Positions 45,082 to 54,775 of a stretch of 64,000 nucleotides of DNA are shown one piece after another; within the stretch, counting starts at the first letter, position 1; every line of letters begins with the position of its first letter. The notes beneath the pieces were generated by a model. That model did not search any database, was not told the origin of the DNA, and saw nothing but the letters and a program-made list of their open reading frames with translations. Source of the stretch: Paraburkholderia atlantica (GTDB lineage Bacteria; Pseudomonadota; Gammaproteobacteria; Burkholderiales; Burkholderiaceae); NCBI RefSeq assembly GCF_009362785.1, contig NZ_WHNQ01000015.1, positions 1 through 64,000 of the forward strand, given 5' to 3'. Position numbers and translations under genes: made by a program.

Positions 45082-45834
45082 TCATCCATTAACCGACGCG
45101 CTGATATGCGCGATCAACGGATAGTGATCCGACGCGACTCGCGAAAGCGGCGTGCGATGCACATCGACAAGCAACAGCCGTTCGCCCGGATGCACCCAGA
45201 TGCGATCCAGCGCGAACAACGGAAAGCGCGTAGGAAACGTACGCAGCGCGGTCGCGCGACGAAAATGCGTGACGAGCCGCCTGAGCGTACGGCCGTAAAC
45301 GAACCACTCGTTCAGATCGCCGAGCAGGATGACGGGCAGCGCGGGCGTGTCGAAGCTCTGCAACACCTGTTCCACCTGCGCGCGCCGTTCGCTGGAGGCA
45401 AGGCCCAGATGCGTCGCTACGACGCGCCACAGTTCGCCGTTGCAATCGATATCGGCGTCCAGCGCGCCGCGTGGCTCGCGGCTCCTGAAAGACAGGTCCA
45501 GCGTGCGCACCGCGCGCACCGGATAGCGCGTCAGCACGGCGTTGCCAAAGCGTCGCGCGGGCGTGTCGAACGTTGGGCCCGCGACGGCGTCCAGGCCCGT
45601 CATGCGTTGCAACAGTGCAAGCACATCGGGCGAACTCGCGCCGCCCAATGGCACTTCCTGCAGCGCGAAAATATCCGCGTCTATCTCAGCCAGCACATCG
45701 CCAATGCGCTCCGGCGCGAACTTGCCGTCGATCCCCACCGCGCCATGCAGGTTGTAAGTCCCGATGCGCAGTTCGCGTTCGCGCGCAAAGGTCATGCGCG
45801 GCTGATCGATGCCGGGGTCGTGCATCAGTGTCAT
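45082..45834 (-). CDS. Endonuclease/exonuclease/phosphatase (EEP) family protein
   Basis: A 250-residue EEP-fold hydrolase. It shows the metal/catalytic blocks GTYNLHGAVG, FALQEVP, VATHLGLASSERRAQ, LLGDLNEW, and the C-terminal SDHYPLIAHI, so the fold is complete. Such proteins in this context are annotated as phosphodiesterase- or sphingomyelinase-like. The start overlaps the phospholipase D stop by one base (TGATG), so the two are co-translated; joint action on lipid or cardiolipin headgroups is an inference. Confidence 0.9.
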   Translation of the reverse strand: MTLMHDPGIDQPRMTFARERELRIGTYNLHGAVGIDGKFAPERIGDVLAEIDADIFALQEVPLGGASSPDVLALLQRMTGLDAVAGPTFDTPARRFGNAVLTRYPVRAVRTLDLSFRSREPRGALDADIDCNGELWRVVATHLGLASSERRAQVEQVLQSFDTPALPVILLGDLNEWFVYGRTLRRLVTHFRRATALRTFPTRFPLFALDRIWVHPGERLLLVDVHRTPLSRVASDHYPLIAHISASVNG

Positions 45835-48155
45835 CAGCTGGCCTCGTCCTGACATTGCGTTGATGTTTTGCCCGAGGCATCGCGAGGCATCCCGCTGTGG
45901 TCGCGCAAACGCTGCGCGCGTTCGGCTTCATCGCTGGCGCGCGGCTTGTCATCATCGCTCGGCGCGCCTTCGTGCGGGTCGCTCCTGCCCGATCTGCCGA
46001 GAAAGCGCTGCAACAGCACCGACAACCCGATCAGCACCGCGCCAATGCCGATCAGCACGGCGAACGAGCCCGCCGTCGGGCGCCGCAACGAAGCAACCAA
46101 CTGATGCGCGAATGCCACCGTCAGGAAGATGCCCGGACCCATGCCGAGCATCGTGCCGATGATGAAATCGCGCATGCGGACGTGTGATGCGCCTGCAACG
46201 AGATTGACGATGGCGAACGGCGCGACGGGCAGGAGTCGCAACACGACGACCGCGACGATTCCGCGCTTGGCGACACGCTCCGAGAGCCGGTTCACGCGTG
46301 CGCCCGCGAGTTTGCGCACCGCATCGCGCCCGAGCCGGTTGCCTATCCAGAACGACGTCGCGGCGGCCACCGTGGTGCCGATGAACGCATACAACCCGCC
46401 CCACGCCGCGCCAAAGACGACTCCCATCGTCGCGATCAGCCAGGTTACCGGCGCGCAGACAACGGCCGCCGCGATATAGGCGAGCACGATCCACAGCGGC
46501 GCGAGCGGCAGCGCCTCGATCTGGCGCGCCGCATTCGCGAGGGATTTGAGGTTGAGATAGCCGGCGAGCGGCGACCAGTGCCACGCCGCCGCGAACCCGA
46601 CGACGAGCAGCGCGAGCACGCCGAGCAGCGCATATCGTCCAATCAGCGGCCGCGCCTTCTCGGCGGGCACGAACTGATCGATGAGTTCGTTCGCGGCGAT
46701 GGGCGTTTCGGGATCGATGAGCGCATCGGGCGGAATAAGACGATCGAGCTCGGGTGAGACCTGCGGATCGAGATCGACGAGCGTTCGATGCTCGTCGCGA
46801 TCGCGCTGCAAGGCACGAATCGCCGCTGTCACGCTGCCGCGCGCATCGCGCTCGCGCACGAAGTCCGCGACTTCGCAGCCGAGATGCTCGGCGAGCAAGG
46901 TATCGCGCATCTTCGCGATCGCGCGGCGGATGCGTGCATCGGCGCCGGCATCGATCGACACATTGCACTCGCTGTCGAGCACCATCGAGCGATTGTTCAG
47001 ATTCGCGGAACCGACGATCAGCAATTCGTCGTCGACGATCATCAGCTTGCTGTGCACGTTGACGATGGATTCGCCCAGGCCGGGCACGTCGGGACTCAGC
47101 AGGCGATAACGGCCGTACTTGTCGGCCTCCTTGAGCATGCCGTGCAGGCGCGCACGGAGCACGCCCATCGTCACTTTCTGCAGCCAGCCGGTCTGATTGC
47201 GAGGCACGACGATCGTCGGCTCCGGACCATTCTCCCGCGCGAGCGATTCGCTCAGCGCCGCGCCAATCGGTGCCGACGTGAAGTACTGGTTCTCGATGTA
47301 AATGCTGCGGCGTGCCCGCGCGATGGCATCGAGGTACTGGGTGCGGATTTGCTGCTTACTGTCGCGGCCCATGTATGCGGGCTCGGTGAGCGAGATGGCA
47401 ATGTCGACATTTTCCAGCTCGACGCCGCGCGACGGCGGCCACGGGTCCTGCGTCGGCGGCACGGGTTGCGCGCGGATTGCGGGCTTGCTCTTGCAAGCGC
47501 GTGCCCACCGCTCGCGCGCGAGTATGCCGATCTCACGTGCGGCCTCGCCATCGAACATCGAATGGACATCGTGACACGGCTGATACCGTGCGCCGTTTGC
47601 ATCGCGGCGCAGGGGATCATCGGCCTGATGCTGTTGCGTGTCCCAACGCGAACGCGTGAGATCGAGACCGCCGACGAACGCGAGACAATCATCGATTACA
47701 ACGATCTTCTGGTGGTGCGAGCCGCCCAACGGATGCTTGCCGTCCATCTGAAACGCGATGCGCCGGTGCGTGCGCCAACCCATCTTGAACACCGGTAGCC
47801 ATTCGCGCTCGAACGCGTAGAGCATCGCGAAGTCCCACGCGAGAATGTAGACGCGCAGCAGGTGCTTTTTCGCGGCGACTGCGTGCAGAAAGTCGCCGAG
47901 CGCTTCAGGAAAGCCGTCGTTCGATCCTTCGGGCGTGAGCTTCATGCGGCTGTCGATATCCCAGCCGAGGATGAACACCGTGCGCTCAGCGCGCGTGATC
48001 GCCTCGCGCAGCACGCGGAAATAATCGGCCCCGTCGATCAGCAGCGTGAAGCGATTCGCATGGCGCACGCACTCGCAGTTGCGTCCCGGCTCGAAGAACG
48101 ATTCATTGATGGGAACGATACGCGCAGCATCACTTGGGTATAGAGGGTCTTGCAT
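45834..48155 (-). CDS. Phospholipase D-like protein with C-terminal VTT/DedA domain
   Basis: A 773-residue inner-membrane protein. Two HKD motifs, HHQKIVVIDD and NVHSKLMIVDD (each HxK-x4-D), form a full phospholipase D/cardiolipin synthase-like active site. After a polar linker and a helix (about 530-550) comes a VTT (SNARE-associated Golgi/DedA) domain with several helices, including RAWVNLVAGASHVR-like lipid-transport features; I read it as IVNLVAGASHVRMRDFIIG. ATG 48155 (MQDPLYPSDAAR) fits the family better than the frame start at 48287. It probably remodels or moves phospholipids with the EEP partner. Confidence 0.9.
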   Translation of the reverse strand: MQDPLYPSDAARIVPINESFFEPGRNCECVRHANRFTLLIDGADYFRVLREAITRAERTVFILGWDIDSRMKLTPEGSNDGFPEALGDFLHAVAAKKHLLRVYILAWDFAMLYAFEREWLPVFKMGWRTHRRIAFQMDGKHPLGGSHHQKIVVIDDCLAFVGGLDLTRSRWDTQQHQADDPLRRDANGARYQPCHDVHSMFDGEAAREIGILARERWARACKSKPAIRAQPVPPTQDPWPPSRGVELENVDIAISLTEPAYMGRDSKQQIRTQYLDAIARARRSIYIENQYFTSAPIGAALSESLARENGPEPTIVVPRNQTGWLQKVTMGVLRARLHGMLKEADKYGRYRLLSPDVPGLGESIVNVHSKLMIVDDELLIVGSANLNNRSMVLDSECNVSIDAGADARIRRAIAKMRDTLLAEHLGCEVADFVRERDARGSVTAAIRALQRDRDEHRTLVDLDPQVSPELDRLIPPDALIDPETPIAANELIDQFVPAEKARPLIGRYALLGVLALLVVGFAAAWHWSPLAGYLNLKSLANAARQIEALPLAPLWIVLAYIAAAVVCAPVTWLIATMGVVFGAAWGGLYAFIGTTVAAATSFWIGNRLGRDAVRKLAGARVNRLSERVAKRGIVAVVVLRLLPVAPFAIVNLVAGASHVRMRDFIIGTMLGMGPGIFLTVAFAHQLVASLRRPTAGSFAVLIGIGAVLIGLSVLLQRFLGRSGRSDPHEGAPSDDDKPRASDEAERAQRLRDHSGMPRDASGKTSTQCQDEAS

Positions 48156-48292
48156 GGCATGTTCGCGGTCACATTGCCGGAACGATGCGCAAGATGCGTG
48201 CCGCGCGCCTATCAGGTGGAAAGGGCAGGTAACGCTCGAGGCGAAAGCATCAGCCCACGCTGTTGCCACCGTCATGCAGGGACGCATGCCGA

Positions 48293-48544
48293 TCAGCTTT
48301 CTATGACCTCGCCCGACCAGATGTGATCGAACGCAGCGCCGGCCTCCCGTTGCACCTTGCGGACGGTTTCCGCGTCGGGGGCGTCGTATTCGCAGATCAT
48401 ATGTCTGCGATCGACAGAAACGACACTGCGCTTCCAGACGACGCCGTACAGTTCACTGCACGGTGCGAGGCGGTCTTCCACCACGGACAGCTCCGCATCC
48501 GACTGTGGCGTCGGAAAGCTCCTTTCAACGACGACGTGCGACAT
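48293..48544 (-). CDS. DUF4242 (SCO4226-like) small protein
   Basis: An 83-residue ferredoxin-like-fold protein: MSHVVVERSF, SVDRRHMICEYDAPDAETVRKVQREAG. Streptomyces SCO4226 of this family binds nickel; a role here is unknown. It lies 42 bp downstream of the AAA regulator gene in the same direction, so may be co-transcribed. Confidence 0.8.
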   Translation of the reverse strand: MSHVVVERSFPTPQSDAELSVVEDRLAPCSELYGVVWKRSVVSVDRRHMICEYDAPDAETVRKVQREAGAAFDHIWSGEVIES

Positions 48545-48586
48545 GTCAATGCTCCGTTGGGCGACAGAAATTGCCTCTGCTGCAAT

Positions 48587-51500
48587 TTAGTCCGCGGGCG
48601 TTTGAACGATCGTTGTAATCGAGGGGTAGCGCTGATGGAGCCGTTGTAGTGCTGCGTGACTCCTGGGCGAAATCGGCTCGCCTCCGAGCAACTCACGCAA
48701 TGAAGCGAGAAGGGACTCGGCGGATTCCATCTCGCTTCGCGCGAGCGCTGCCTCGACCAGCACGGCTGTCGCAACGATTCTCCCGGTCGGCGAATTGAGG
48801 ATTTCCGCTGCCTCGAGCGCTTCACGCGCGTGGACAATGGCATGCTCGCTTGCTCGACGGTCCAGACAGGTCAGCGCCACCTCGTTGAGGACATAGCAGA
48901 GATGCCGCTTGTCGTCCGCCTCGCGCAAGGTGTCGAGCCCTTCGAACCGACAGTCGCGCACGTCGCCGCCCGTCAGACGAAGCGACGCAATCGCGCTGAG
49001 GATATTCGCGTAAGGCGCGCCCGAGTAGCCCATGCGCCTCGCGGCCACGACGATCGCGCCGGCCAGCTGCGTGACTTGCAAGTAAGCGCCGCGCTCGAAA
49101 TCGACGGTCGCGAGCCAGACGAGACACTGATACTCACGCCAGTGGTCCCCGATCGCCCGCGCCTGCCGCACCGCGTCGTTCAACTGTGCGGACCCGGTGT
49201 CCAGTGCTCCATCGGCTCGCGCAAGCAGCGCCGCGCCCCACATCAGTTCCACGACGCGCAGGTCCAGAAGTTCAGCCAGCGCTTGCGCTTCCTGCAAAAG
49301 GCTGCGTGCCCGCGGCAGTTCGCGCTCCAGTTCGAGCAGACACCGGCCTGTATTGGCAAGCTGCTTGCAGCGGGTCGTCGCATCGGCTTTGCGCGCCGCG
49401 GTTGCTGCGCGGATCGTGACTTCACGCGTCCGTTCGACGTCGTTCGCCTGTTGTGTGAGCCACGACAGGCTATGGAGACCTTGCACCACCTCGGCATGAA
49501 GCGCCAGCGCTTCGGCTTGCTGGATGGCGGCCTCGAATTCCTGTTCCATCGACGCGGGACATGCTCTGCCCGAACTCGCCAGAGCGACGAGCCGCGCAGT
49601 GAGCAACTGGATTTCGAGCCACACCCGCTCGCTCCCCCGCGGCAGTGAACGGGCATGGGCCAGACCGCGATCCGCGACAGCGCGAGCCTCGCTGGCCGCG
49701 AACACTGCCAGGCAGTGCTGGCTGGCTTCGACGCACGCTAGCGCCGTCATCCGCGAGTCTCCCGCTAACGTTGCGTGATGAACGACTTCACCGTGCAGTC
49801 GCGAGTCGTGGGTGCTCGACGCCAGCAGTTGCTGCGCGATCTGATGGTGAATCGCCCGCCGGTGGGGCTGCGAAAGCATCCGATAGACAGTCTGTCGCAG
49901 CAGATCATGGGTGAAATCGAACCCGGTTTGCGAGGCTGCGGTCAGGACGCCTCGACGTTCCAGTTCAGCCAGGCTCGATAGAACGTCAACGAGTGGTCGG
50001 TCGAGCAGTTGCGCGAACTGCTCGGGGGCAAATTCGCGCCCGATACAAGCCGCGAACGAAAGCAGGTCGCGTGTGCGCGCATCGAGCGGTGTGAGCCGAT
50101 CGGCGATCAAGGCCTCGATCGTGAGGGTCGCGGTTTCGTCGGGCGCTTGCGTCGAGCGCGCTAATTCGAGCACATAGAGTGGATTGCCACCACTGCCTTT
50201 GACGGCCTGCTCGACCTGGAGATCGCTTCTCGATGCGCCCAGAAGTGCTGCCACTTCGTCGGCGGAAAGTGGCGCCAACTCGACGCGCGTCATCTTGGAG
50301 TCGTGCGCGAGCGACTGCAACAATTTCGCTGCAAACCGGTTGTCCTCGGTTTCGGCGGGCCGCGCGGCCGCGACGAAGACGACCGGCAGGCCGGGCGCGA
50401 GGCGTCGCAGCACGAAGTGCAGCAATGCCGCCGATGCTTCGTCGAGCCACTGCAGATCGTCGAGGACGAAAGCCAGTTGCTGTTCGACCGACAGACGGCC
50501 GAGCAGCGCGACGACCGCTTCGAAAAGCCGCTCGCGGCCACCCTCGTCGCGCTGAATGCCGGACGCGCTGTTGACCGTCGCACGCACGAGCGGGGCCAGG
50601 GCTTCGTCGACGGGCGGCGCTGCGTCGCTCGCGAGGTCGCGCAATGCATCTATCCAGATGCCGTATGGGCGGATTGCCTCGGCTTCGTAGCAGCGCGCGC
50701 GAAGCACGCGATACGCGGCATTCGATGCGCATTCGCTGAAATACTCGAGCAGACGCGTCTTGCCAATACCGGGCTCGCCCGTCAACAGCGTCAATGTTCC
50801 GGCGCCCGACGACGACGCCAACAGGTCGTCGAGTCGTGCGCGTTCCACTTCGCGCCCGACCAGAGGCAAACGCGAGACCGGTTGCTGGTCGCCGCCGCTC
50901 GCATGCGCGTTTTGCACGGCCGTCCGAAGACGATCTTCAGGCGTGCGGTGTTCATCGCGCGGCATACGATCGCCACCGTGATTCGCGCGACTTCGGCGTG
51001 TATCGTCTCGCATGCGCCGAACCGCGTCGTCGAGGCTCGCACAGGCGCGCGCCCCGACCTCGCGGTGGAGCAGCTCGCGCGCATACCGGTGATGCTCCTG
51101 CGCATCCGCATGACGGTCCGCGGCTTCCAGCAATGCGATGAGCGCTGCGTGGGCCGACTCATCGAGCGGATCGGCGTCGATCAGCTCGTGCCCGTACTGC
51201 AACGCGCGCGGCACGTCCGTCGCCAGCGTCGCGACCAGCGCACGCAGGACCGTGCCGCGAATGCGGCCGAATCGTTCACGCTGGCCAATACACCAGTTGT
51301 AGAAGCGGTAGCAGCCGGGCAGTTCGAGCCCGCCAAGAAAGTCACCACGCAGCAACTGCGCTGCTTCCTGCAGCGCGGCAACCGATGTCCGCTCCGCTCC
51401 CCCTGCGAGCAGCGCATCAAGCCTGGTTACATCGACAACTGCGCCGGCGGCTTCGAACGCGACGTGCGTGCGGCTCGCCACGATGCGCTCGTGCGATGCG

Positions 51501-51757
51501 TCGTCGAGCAGAGGGCGGAGCTTGGACAGGCTCCAGCGAAGGGCGGCGCGCGGATCGTCGGGACCCTCCCAGAGCATGTCGCACAGCGCCGGTCTCGATA
51601 CCGGGGCGCCGGACAGAACGAGATAGCCCAGCAGCGCACGCGTGCGTCGGGAAGCGGGCAACGGAACCCGCGCGCCGCCGCGCGTCAGTTCGAGTTCGCC
51701 AAGCAGGCGAATGCACAGTGGTCCGCACGAAGCGTCAGCAATTTCGACGTTTCCCAC
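48587..51757 (-). CDS. SARP-like (wHTH-BTAD-AAA) signal-responsive regulator
   Basis: A 1056-residue cytoplasmic regulator. An N-terminal winged helix (about 10-100; LCIRLLGELELTRGG, RALLGYLVLSG, LWEGPDDPRAALRWSLSKLR) and a BTAD all-helical domain (to about 245) give a SARP-type activator. An AAA/NACHT-like ATPase follows with Walker A GEPGIGKTRLLEYF and Walker B LAFVLDDLQWLDEA. The C-terminal half is TPR-like. It has no LuxR C-terminal domain. The GTG at 51757 has GGAG six bases upstream; the frame remains open to 51883. It is divergent from a truncated methyltransferase gene. Confidence 0.85.
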   Translation of the reverse strand: MGNVEIADASCGPLCIRLLGELELTRGGARVPLPASRRTRALLGYLVLSGAPVSRPALCDMLWEGPDDPRAALRWSLSKLRPLLDDASHERIVASRTHVAFEAAGAVVDVTRLDALLAGGAERTSVAALQEAAQLLRGDFLGGLELPGCYRFYNWCIGQRERFGRIRGTVLRALVATLATDVPRALQYGHELIDADPLDESAHAALIALLEAADRHADAQEHHRYARELLHREVGARACASLDDAVRRMRDDTRRSRANHGGDRMPRDEHRTPEDRLRTAVQNAHASGGDQQPVSRLPLVGREVERARLDDLLASSSGAGTLTLLTGEPGIGKTRLLEYFSECASNAAYRVLRARCYEAEAIRPYGIWIDALRDLASDAAPPVDEALAPLVRATVNSASGIQRDEGGRERLFEAVVALLGRLSVEQQLAFVLDDLQWLDEASAALLHFVLRRLAPGLPVVFVAAARPAETEDNRFAAKLLQSLAHDSKMTRVELAPLSADEVAALLGASRSDLQVEQAVKGSGGNPLYVLELARSTQAPDETATLTIEALIADRLTPLDARTRDLLSFAACIGREFAPEQFAQLLDRPLVDVLSSLAELERRGVLTAASQTGFDFTHDLLRQTVYRMLSQPHRRAIHHQIAQQLLASSTHDSRLHGEVVHHATLAGDSRMTALACVEASQHCLAVFAASEARAVADRGLAHARSLPRGSERVWLEIQLLTARLVALASSGRACPASMEQEFEAAIQQAEALALHAEVVQGLHSLSWLTQQANDVERTREVTIRAATAARKADATTRCKQLANTGRCLLELERELPRARSLLQEAQALAELLDLRVVELMWGAALLARADGALDTGSAQLNDAVRQARAIGDHWREYQCLVWLATVDFERGAYLQVTQLAGAIVVAARRMGYSGAPYANILSAIASLRLTGGDVRDCRFEGLDTLREADDKRHLCYVLNEVALTCLDRRASEHAIVHAREALEAAEILNSPTGRIVATAVLVEAALARSEMESAESLLASLRELLGGEPISPRSHAALQRLHQRYPSITTIVQTPAD

Positions 51758-51894
51758 GATGGCTCCAACGCTCAATACAACCTTCCAGGTGCACGCTGAT
51801 CTCGTCAAATAGCAAAAAAACATCGGATCGCCGCTTACGCGCAGATTACTACCAGAGCTAAACGCGGTGCTACTGGAAATCAATGGAGGTCAAC

Positions 51895-52251
51895 GTGGCT
51901 AACTATCAGGGCAAGCTCTTCGCATGCCTCGGCGCACTGGTGCATCGAGGCGGAGCCTCGAGATTGGAAACAACGTCGGCCGAAGTGGACGCGCTCCGGC
52001 TGTATGAAGCACTGGCTGACAATCCGCTCTGCGCGCAGCAACTCGCGAAGAGGACCGGAACCGATCGGCAGGCAGTGCTCGAGTGGTTGGGGCGGCAGGT
52101 GTTGCGCGGCAATGTTCAGTATGACGCGGCGCGGCAGCAATATTGGATCAGCGAACCACAGGCATCGGCAATCGGCTGCGAGCCGGGACTTTGTGTTGTG
52201 CCCGTTGCTTTCCTGGTCTCATCGCTCCATACCGGACCCTTCGCCCGATGA
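51895..52251 (+). pseudogene. Truncated SAM-dependent methyltransferase (N-terminal winged-helix part only)
   Basis: 118 codons resembling the N-terminal dimerisation/winged-helix region of Rv2258c-like methyltransferases: LYEALADNPLCAQQLAKRTG, QAVLEWLGRQVLRGNVQYD, QYWISEPQASAI. The SAM-binding Rossmann domain that should follow is missing; the frame ends at 52251. GGAGG lies 5 bases before GTG 51895. It is either a remnant or a stand-alone small DNA- or protein-binding derivative. Confidence 0.6.
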
Positions 52252-52322
52252 TGCAGCATGCGATGGCAGCAACTGCTTCGCCCGGCGCTTGCGCTCCAGG
52301 GCCACGACACGCGAAATCCAGG

Positions 52323-52862
52323 CTAAGGCATCCTTTCCAACGCTTTCTTCAGTCGCGCGACTGCCTCCTCGGACTCCTGCTGGATTCGCGTGCGAACGAA
52401 TAAGACATTGACCAGCGCAAACCATAGTGTCGGTGCGCGGTACACGAACTCACGCTCGAATCGTGTCCCGGACGCTACGGGTGTCAGCGCGTAGCTCACC
52501 GTGCCTGCGGGTTTCCCGTCTATCGCGCCGACAATCACCCATTTGTGAGGACGGTCTCGTACGGCAACCGTCCAGAGTACGCTTCCCCGACGACCCGCCA
52601 CGCGAAATTCTTCCGTAACCTGTTCACCAACGTTTAACGAGTGGCCGATCGCCCCTGTTACCAATAGCGAAGACGGGTGCCACTCGGGCCAGTGAGCGGG
52701 CGTCGTTACGTAGTCGAAAACCACCGCAGCCGGTCGCTCGATCGAGATCACGGTGGCAATCTTCGTCGTCAGATTGACCGACGCAGGCAACGGGACTGCA
52801 AGCAGTGCAGCGACCGCGATGACTGCCAGGACCGCGCTCATCCATTTCGATGGCCATTTCAT
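52323..52862 (-). CDS. SRPBCC (START-like) family protein with N-terminal membrane anchor
   Basis: A 179-residue protein with an N-terminal hydrophobic segment (about 9-27, AVLAVIAVAALLAVPLPASV) and a polyketide-cyclase/START-like hydrophobic-ligand domain: ISIERPAAVVFDYVTTPAHWPEWHP, in short VFDYVTTPAHWPEWHP, then GTVSYALTPVASGTRFEREF. Probably anchored and facing the periplasm; ligand unknown. No operon partner. Confidence 0.85.
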   Translation of the reverse strand: MKWPSKWMSAVLAVIAVAALLAVPLPASVNLTTKIATVISIERPAAVVFDYVTTPAHWPEWHPSSLLVTGAIGHSLNVGEQVTEEFRVAGRRGSVLWTVAVRDRPHKWVIVGAIDGKPAGTVSYALTPVASGTRFEREFVYRAPTLWFALVNVLFVRTRIQQESEEAVARLKKALERMP

Positions 52863-52991
52863 CTGGGACTCGCGAAGTATGCTCCGTGCGCCGATAGTAT
52901 CGCATCGCGGCGCTCGTTCCGATCAAATCATGAACATCTGAGCGGTCTCAATACGCGGGGCGAGCGTAACGACAGTTGACCATGCGGATCG

Positions 52992-53297
52992 CTAGAAAAT
53001 GACATAGACCTGGGCTTCGAAGAACAACGTGTCACCGCCTGTAAAGTGGATCGCGTCTTCGCCATCGGGCGTGAAGCGGCCACGGCCGCTTAGAAAGTGC
53101 ATCACCTAAGCCTGCCCGACAGAGCGCCGATAGGTGCCGGGCGTGCATTCGAAGATGCCTTCGTCGATCCCTTCGCTGCCCGGAATTATCTTCCGCATCC
53201 CGGAAACTCTGATCTCGGGCGTCCCGACAGGACCGGCCGTGCCCCAGTTTCCCAGTCCCTGTAATGCGATGCTTTGTTTGATCTGCTGGACTTTCAC
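52992..53297 (-). pseudogene. Cupin (DUF861 type) pseudogene with nonsense codon and deletion
   Basis: From GTG 53297 the frame gives a cupin N-terminus (RKIIPGSEGIDEGIFECTPG, YRRSVGQA), then TAG at 53106-53108 where the family has a Glu codon (QAEVMHF). The same frame continues VMHFLSGRGRFTPDG, TGGDTLFFEA and VYVIF up to a stop at 52992. About 15-20 codons are missing between FFEA and VYVIF. A single G-to-T change plus a small in-frame deletion explains this, so it is a recent pseudogene. Confidence 0.75.
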
Positions 53298-53801
53298 GTT
53301 TCGTATCCGTCGATGAGTGAGATGAAAAAACGCTATTGAGGTCCTGCCAACCGCCGTTCCGGTCTGCCCAGTCGCACGACGGTCACACCCGCGCGCAACT
53401 GTCGCGGGTTCGACTGCAGCGTGTTCAGGAACGCGGCATGACCACCGTGCAGTTTCGGCTAGAATCCTCTGAGGAGGTGCCAGTCATGTCCGCTACCAGG
53501 CGCATCGATCCACGCCATCGCGGCTATCAGGCCGCACTGGACAAGACGACCCGCTACCCCGCGGAGCACGTCACGTTGACAGCCAGTTCCAGGAAAAGGT
53601 TGCGCCGCTGCGCGCCGCATCGCAAGGTCGGGCGCGGCAAGGTCGGCGTCGGGGGTAAGAGCAGCGACGGGTAGGTCCTCATTCCGTCGCAAACTTATAC
53701 CAACGTATTATGCGACGCATCCTTAGTCATCCCGTGCATAAATCCACAATAGAATGGTTCGAATATTTCCATCCGATTAAGCACTACTCCCGCATTTGAT
53801 G
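53298..53801. other. Intergenic region, about 500 bp
   Basis: A frame at 53336-53674 (ending RRCAPHRKVGRGKVGVGGK) is Arg/Lys-rich and matches nothing I know; a GGAGG precedes an internal ATG at 53486. Towards 53700-53800 the DNA becomes AT-rich. No confident gene. Confidence 0.35.
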
Positions 53802-54509
53802 TCAGGGTCGTTTTCGATCCTCCGCGAGCCTTTCTCCGAGAATGATTTTGTGAATGTTGGATGGATACACCCAATCAAGTGCCTGGTGTTCGACAAGCTT
53901 CATGAAGGACGGCGGACCGCTACAGATTATTTGTGTGTTGGCCTGTGCGGGGCTCACGGCGTGAGATATAGCGTTCAAAATCTCTGCGTCGCTTAAACCA
54001 ATTTTGTGGCAAACCCGAGCGTGTCCCAGGAAGTCGTCTAGCTCTTTCCTGAAGACGGCGCGCTGAAGTGTTCGAGCGAAATTGTAAATCTCGAGACATC
54101 TGCCAGATGAAGCAAGCCGCTTTGCAGTGCCAGCGATGGCAATCGATCCAACGCCCGCCGAGAACAATATATAACGGGGAGTGCTGTCCATCACGATAGC
54201 GGTACTTCTCGGCTTTCCGACGCGAATCTCATCTCCCTCGTTCCAGGAAAATCCCGATTGCGGGAACTCTGACTCTTTCGCGATCCGTTGCCTGACGCCA
54301 AGGATGAACGCGTCGTCACGAGCAGGAACGCGCCACAGGGGATGGGATCTGACAATGTTGCTACTGGTGTGCCGGACAAGGTCGACGATTGCACCGTCGT
54401 CAAATGGCGGCAGCTGGGTGGGGTATTTTGTCTCTATCTCGATCGCGAGGTACCCCTGCGCAAGTTGCCACTTTCGTGTCACAACGGCAGCAAGCATTTT
54501 TTCGTGCAT
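53802..54509 (-). CDS. Ferredoxin-NADP reductase-like flavoprotein lacking its 2Fe-2S domain
   Basis: A 235-residue protein resembling the reductase of phthalate/vanillate oxygenases: an FAD/FMN-binding barrel followed by an NAD-binding domain (YILFSAGVGSIAIAGTAKRL; ending QIICSGPPSFMKLV). Family members are about 320 residues with a C-terminal plant-type 2Fe-2S domain, which is absent here. The flavin motif RxYS is replaced by RSHP. Good GGAGGAG before ATG 54509. It lies in a zone of IS remnants with lower GC, so it is likely decayed or repurposed. Confidence 0.6.
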   Translation of the reverse strand: MHEKMLAAVVTRKWQLAQGYLAIEIETKYPTQLPPFDDGAIVDLVRHTSSNIVRSHPLWRVPARDDAFILGVRQRIAKESEFPQSGFSWNEGDEIRVGKPRSTAIVMDSTPRYILFSAGVGSIAIAGTAKRLASSGRCLEIYNFARTLQRAVFRKELDDFLGHARVCHKIGLSDAEILNAISHAVSPAQANTQIICSGPPSFMKLVEHQALDWVYPSNIHKIILGERLAEDRKRP

Positions 54510-54775
54510 GACTCCTCCGGTACGAACCTGATATGAGCGGGAAGCTACCGGTGCAACCCAACACAATGCAGATGGCCCGGGCATTTATCGTTGTGAGTCC
54601 GTGTCAGGGTAGGGCGCACCGATGAAGCCCGCAAGATGTGGTTCGCGCATGCCTCGTATACGCTAATCACGATATTCGTCCGAAACCGGCCACAGCTGTG
54701 GTTCGTGTGTTGACCTTGACTTGTCCGCTTACGGCTTGCGGATTCAACCGGTGGATGCAACACAATGAACGCCTC

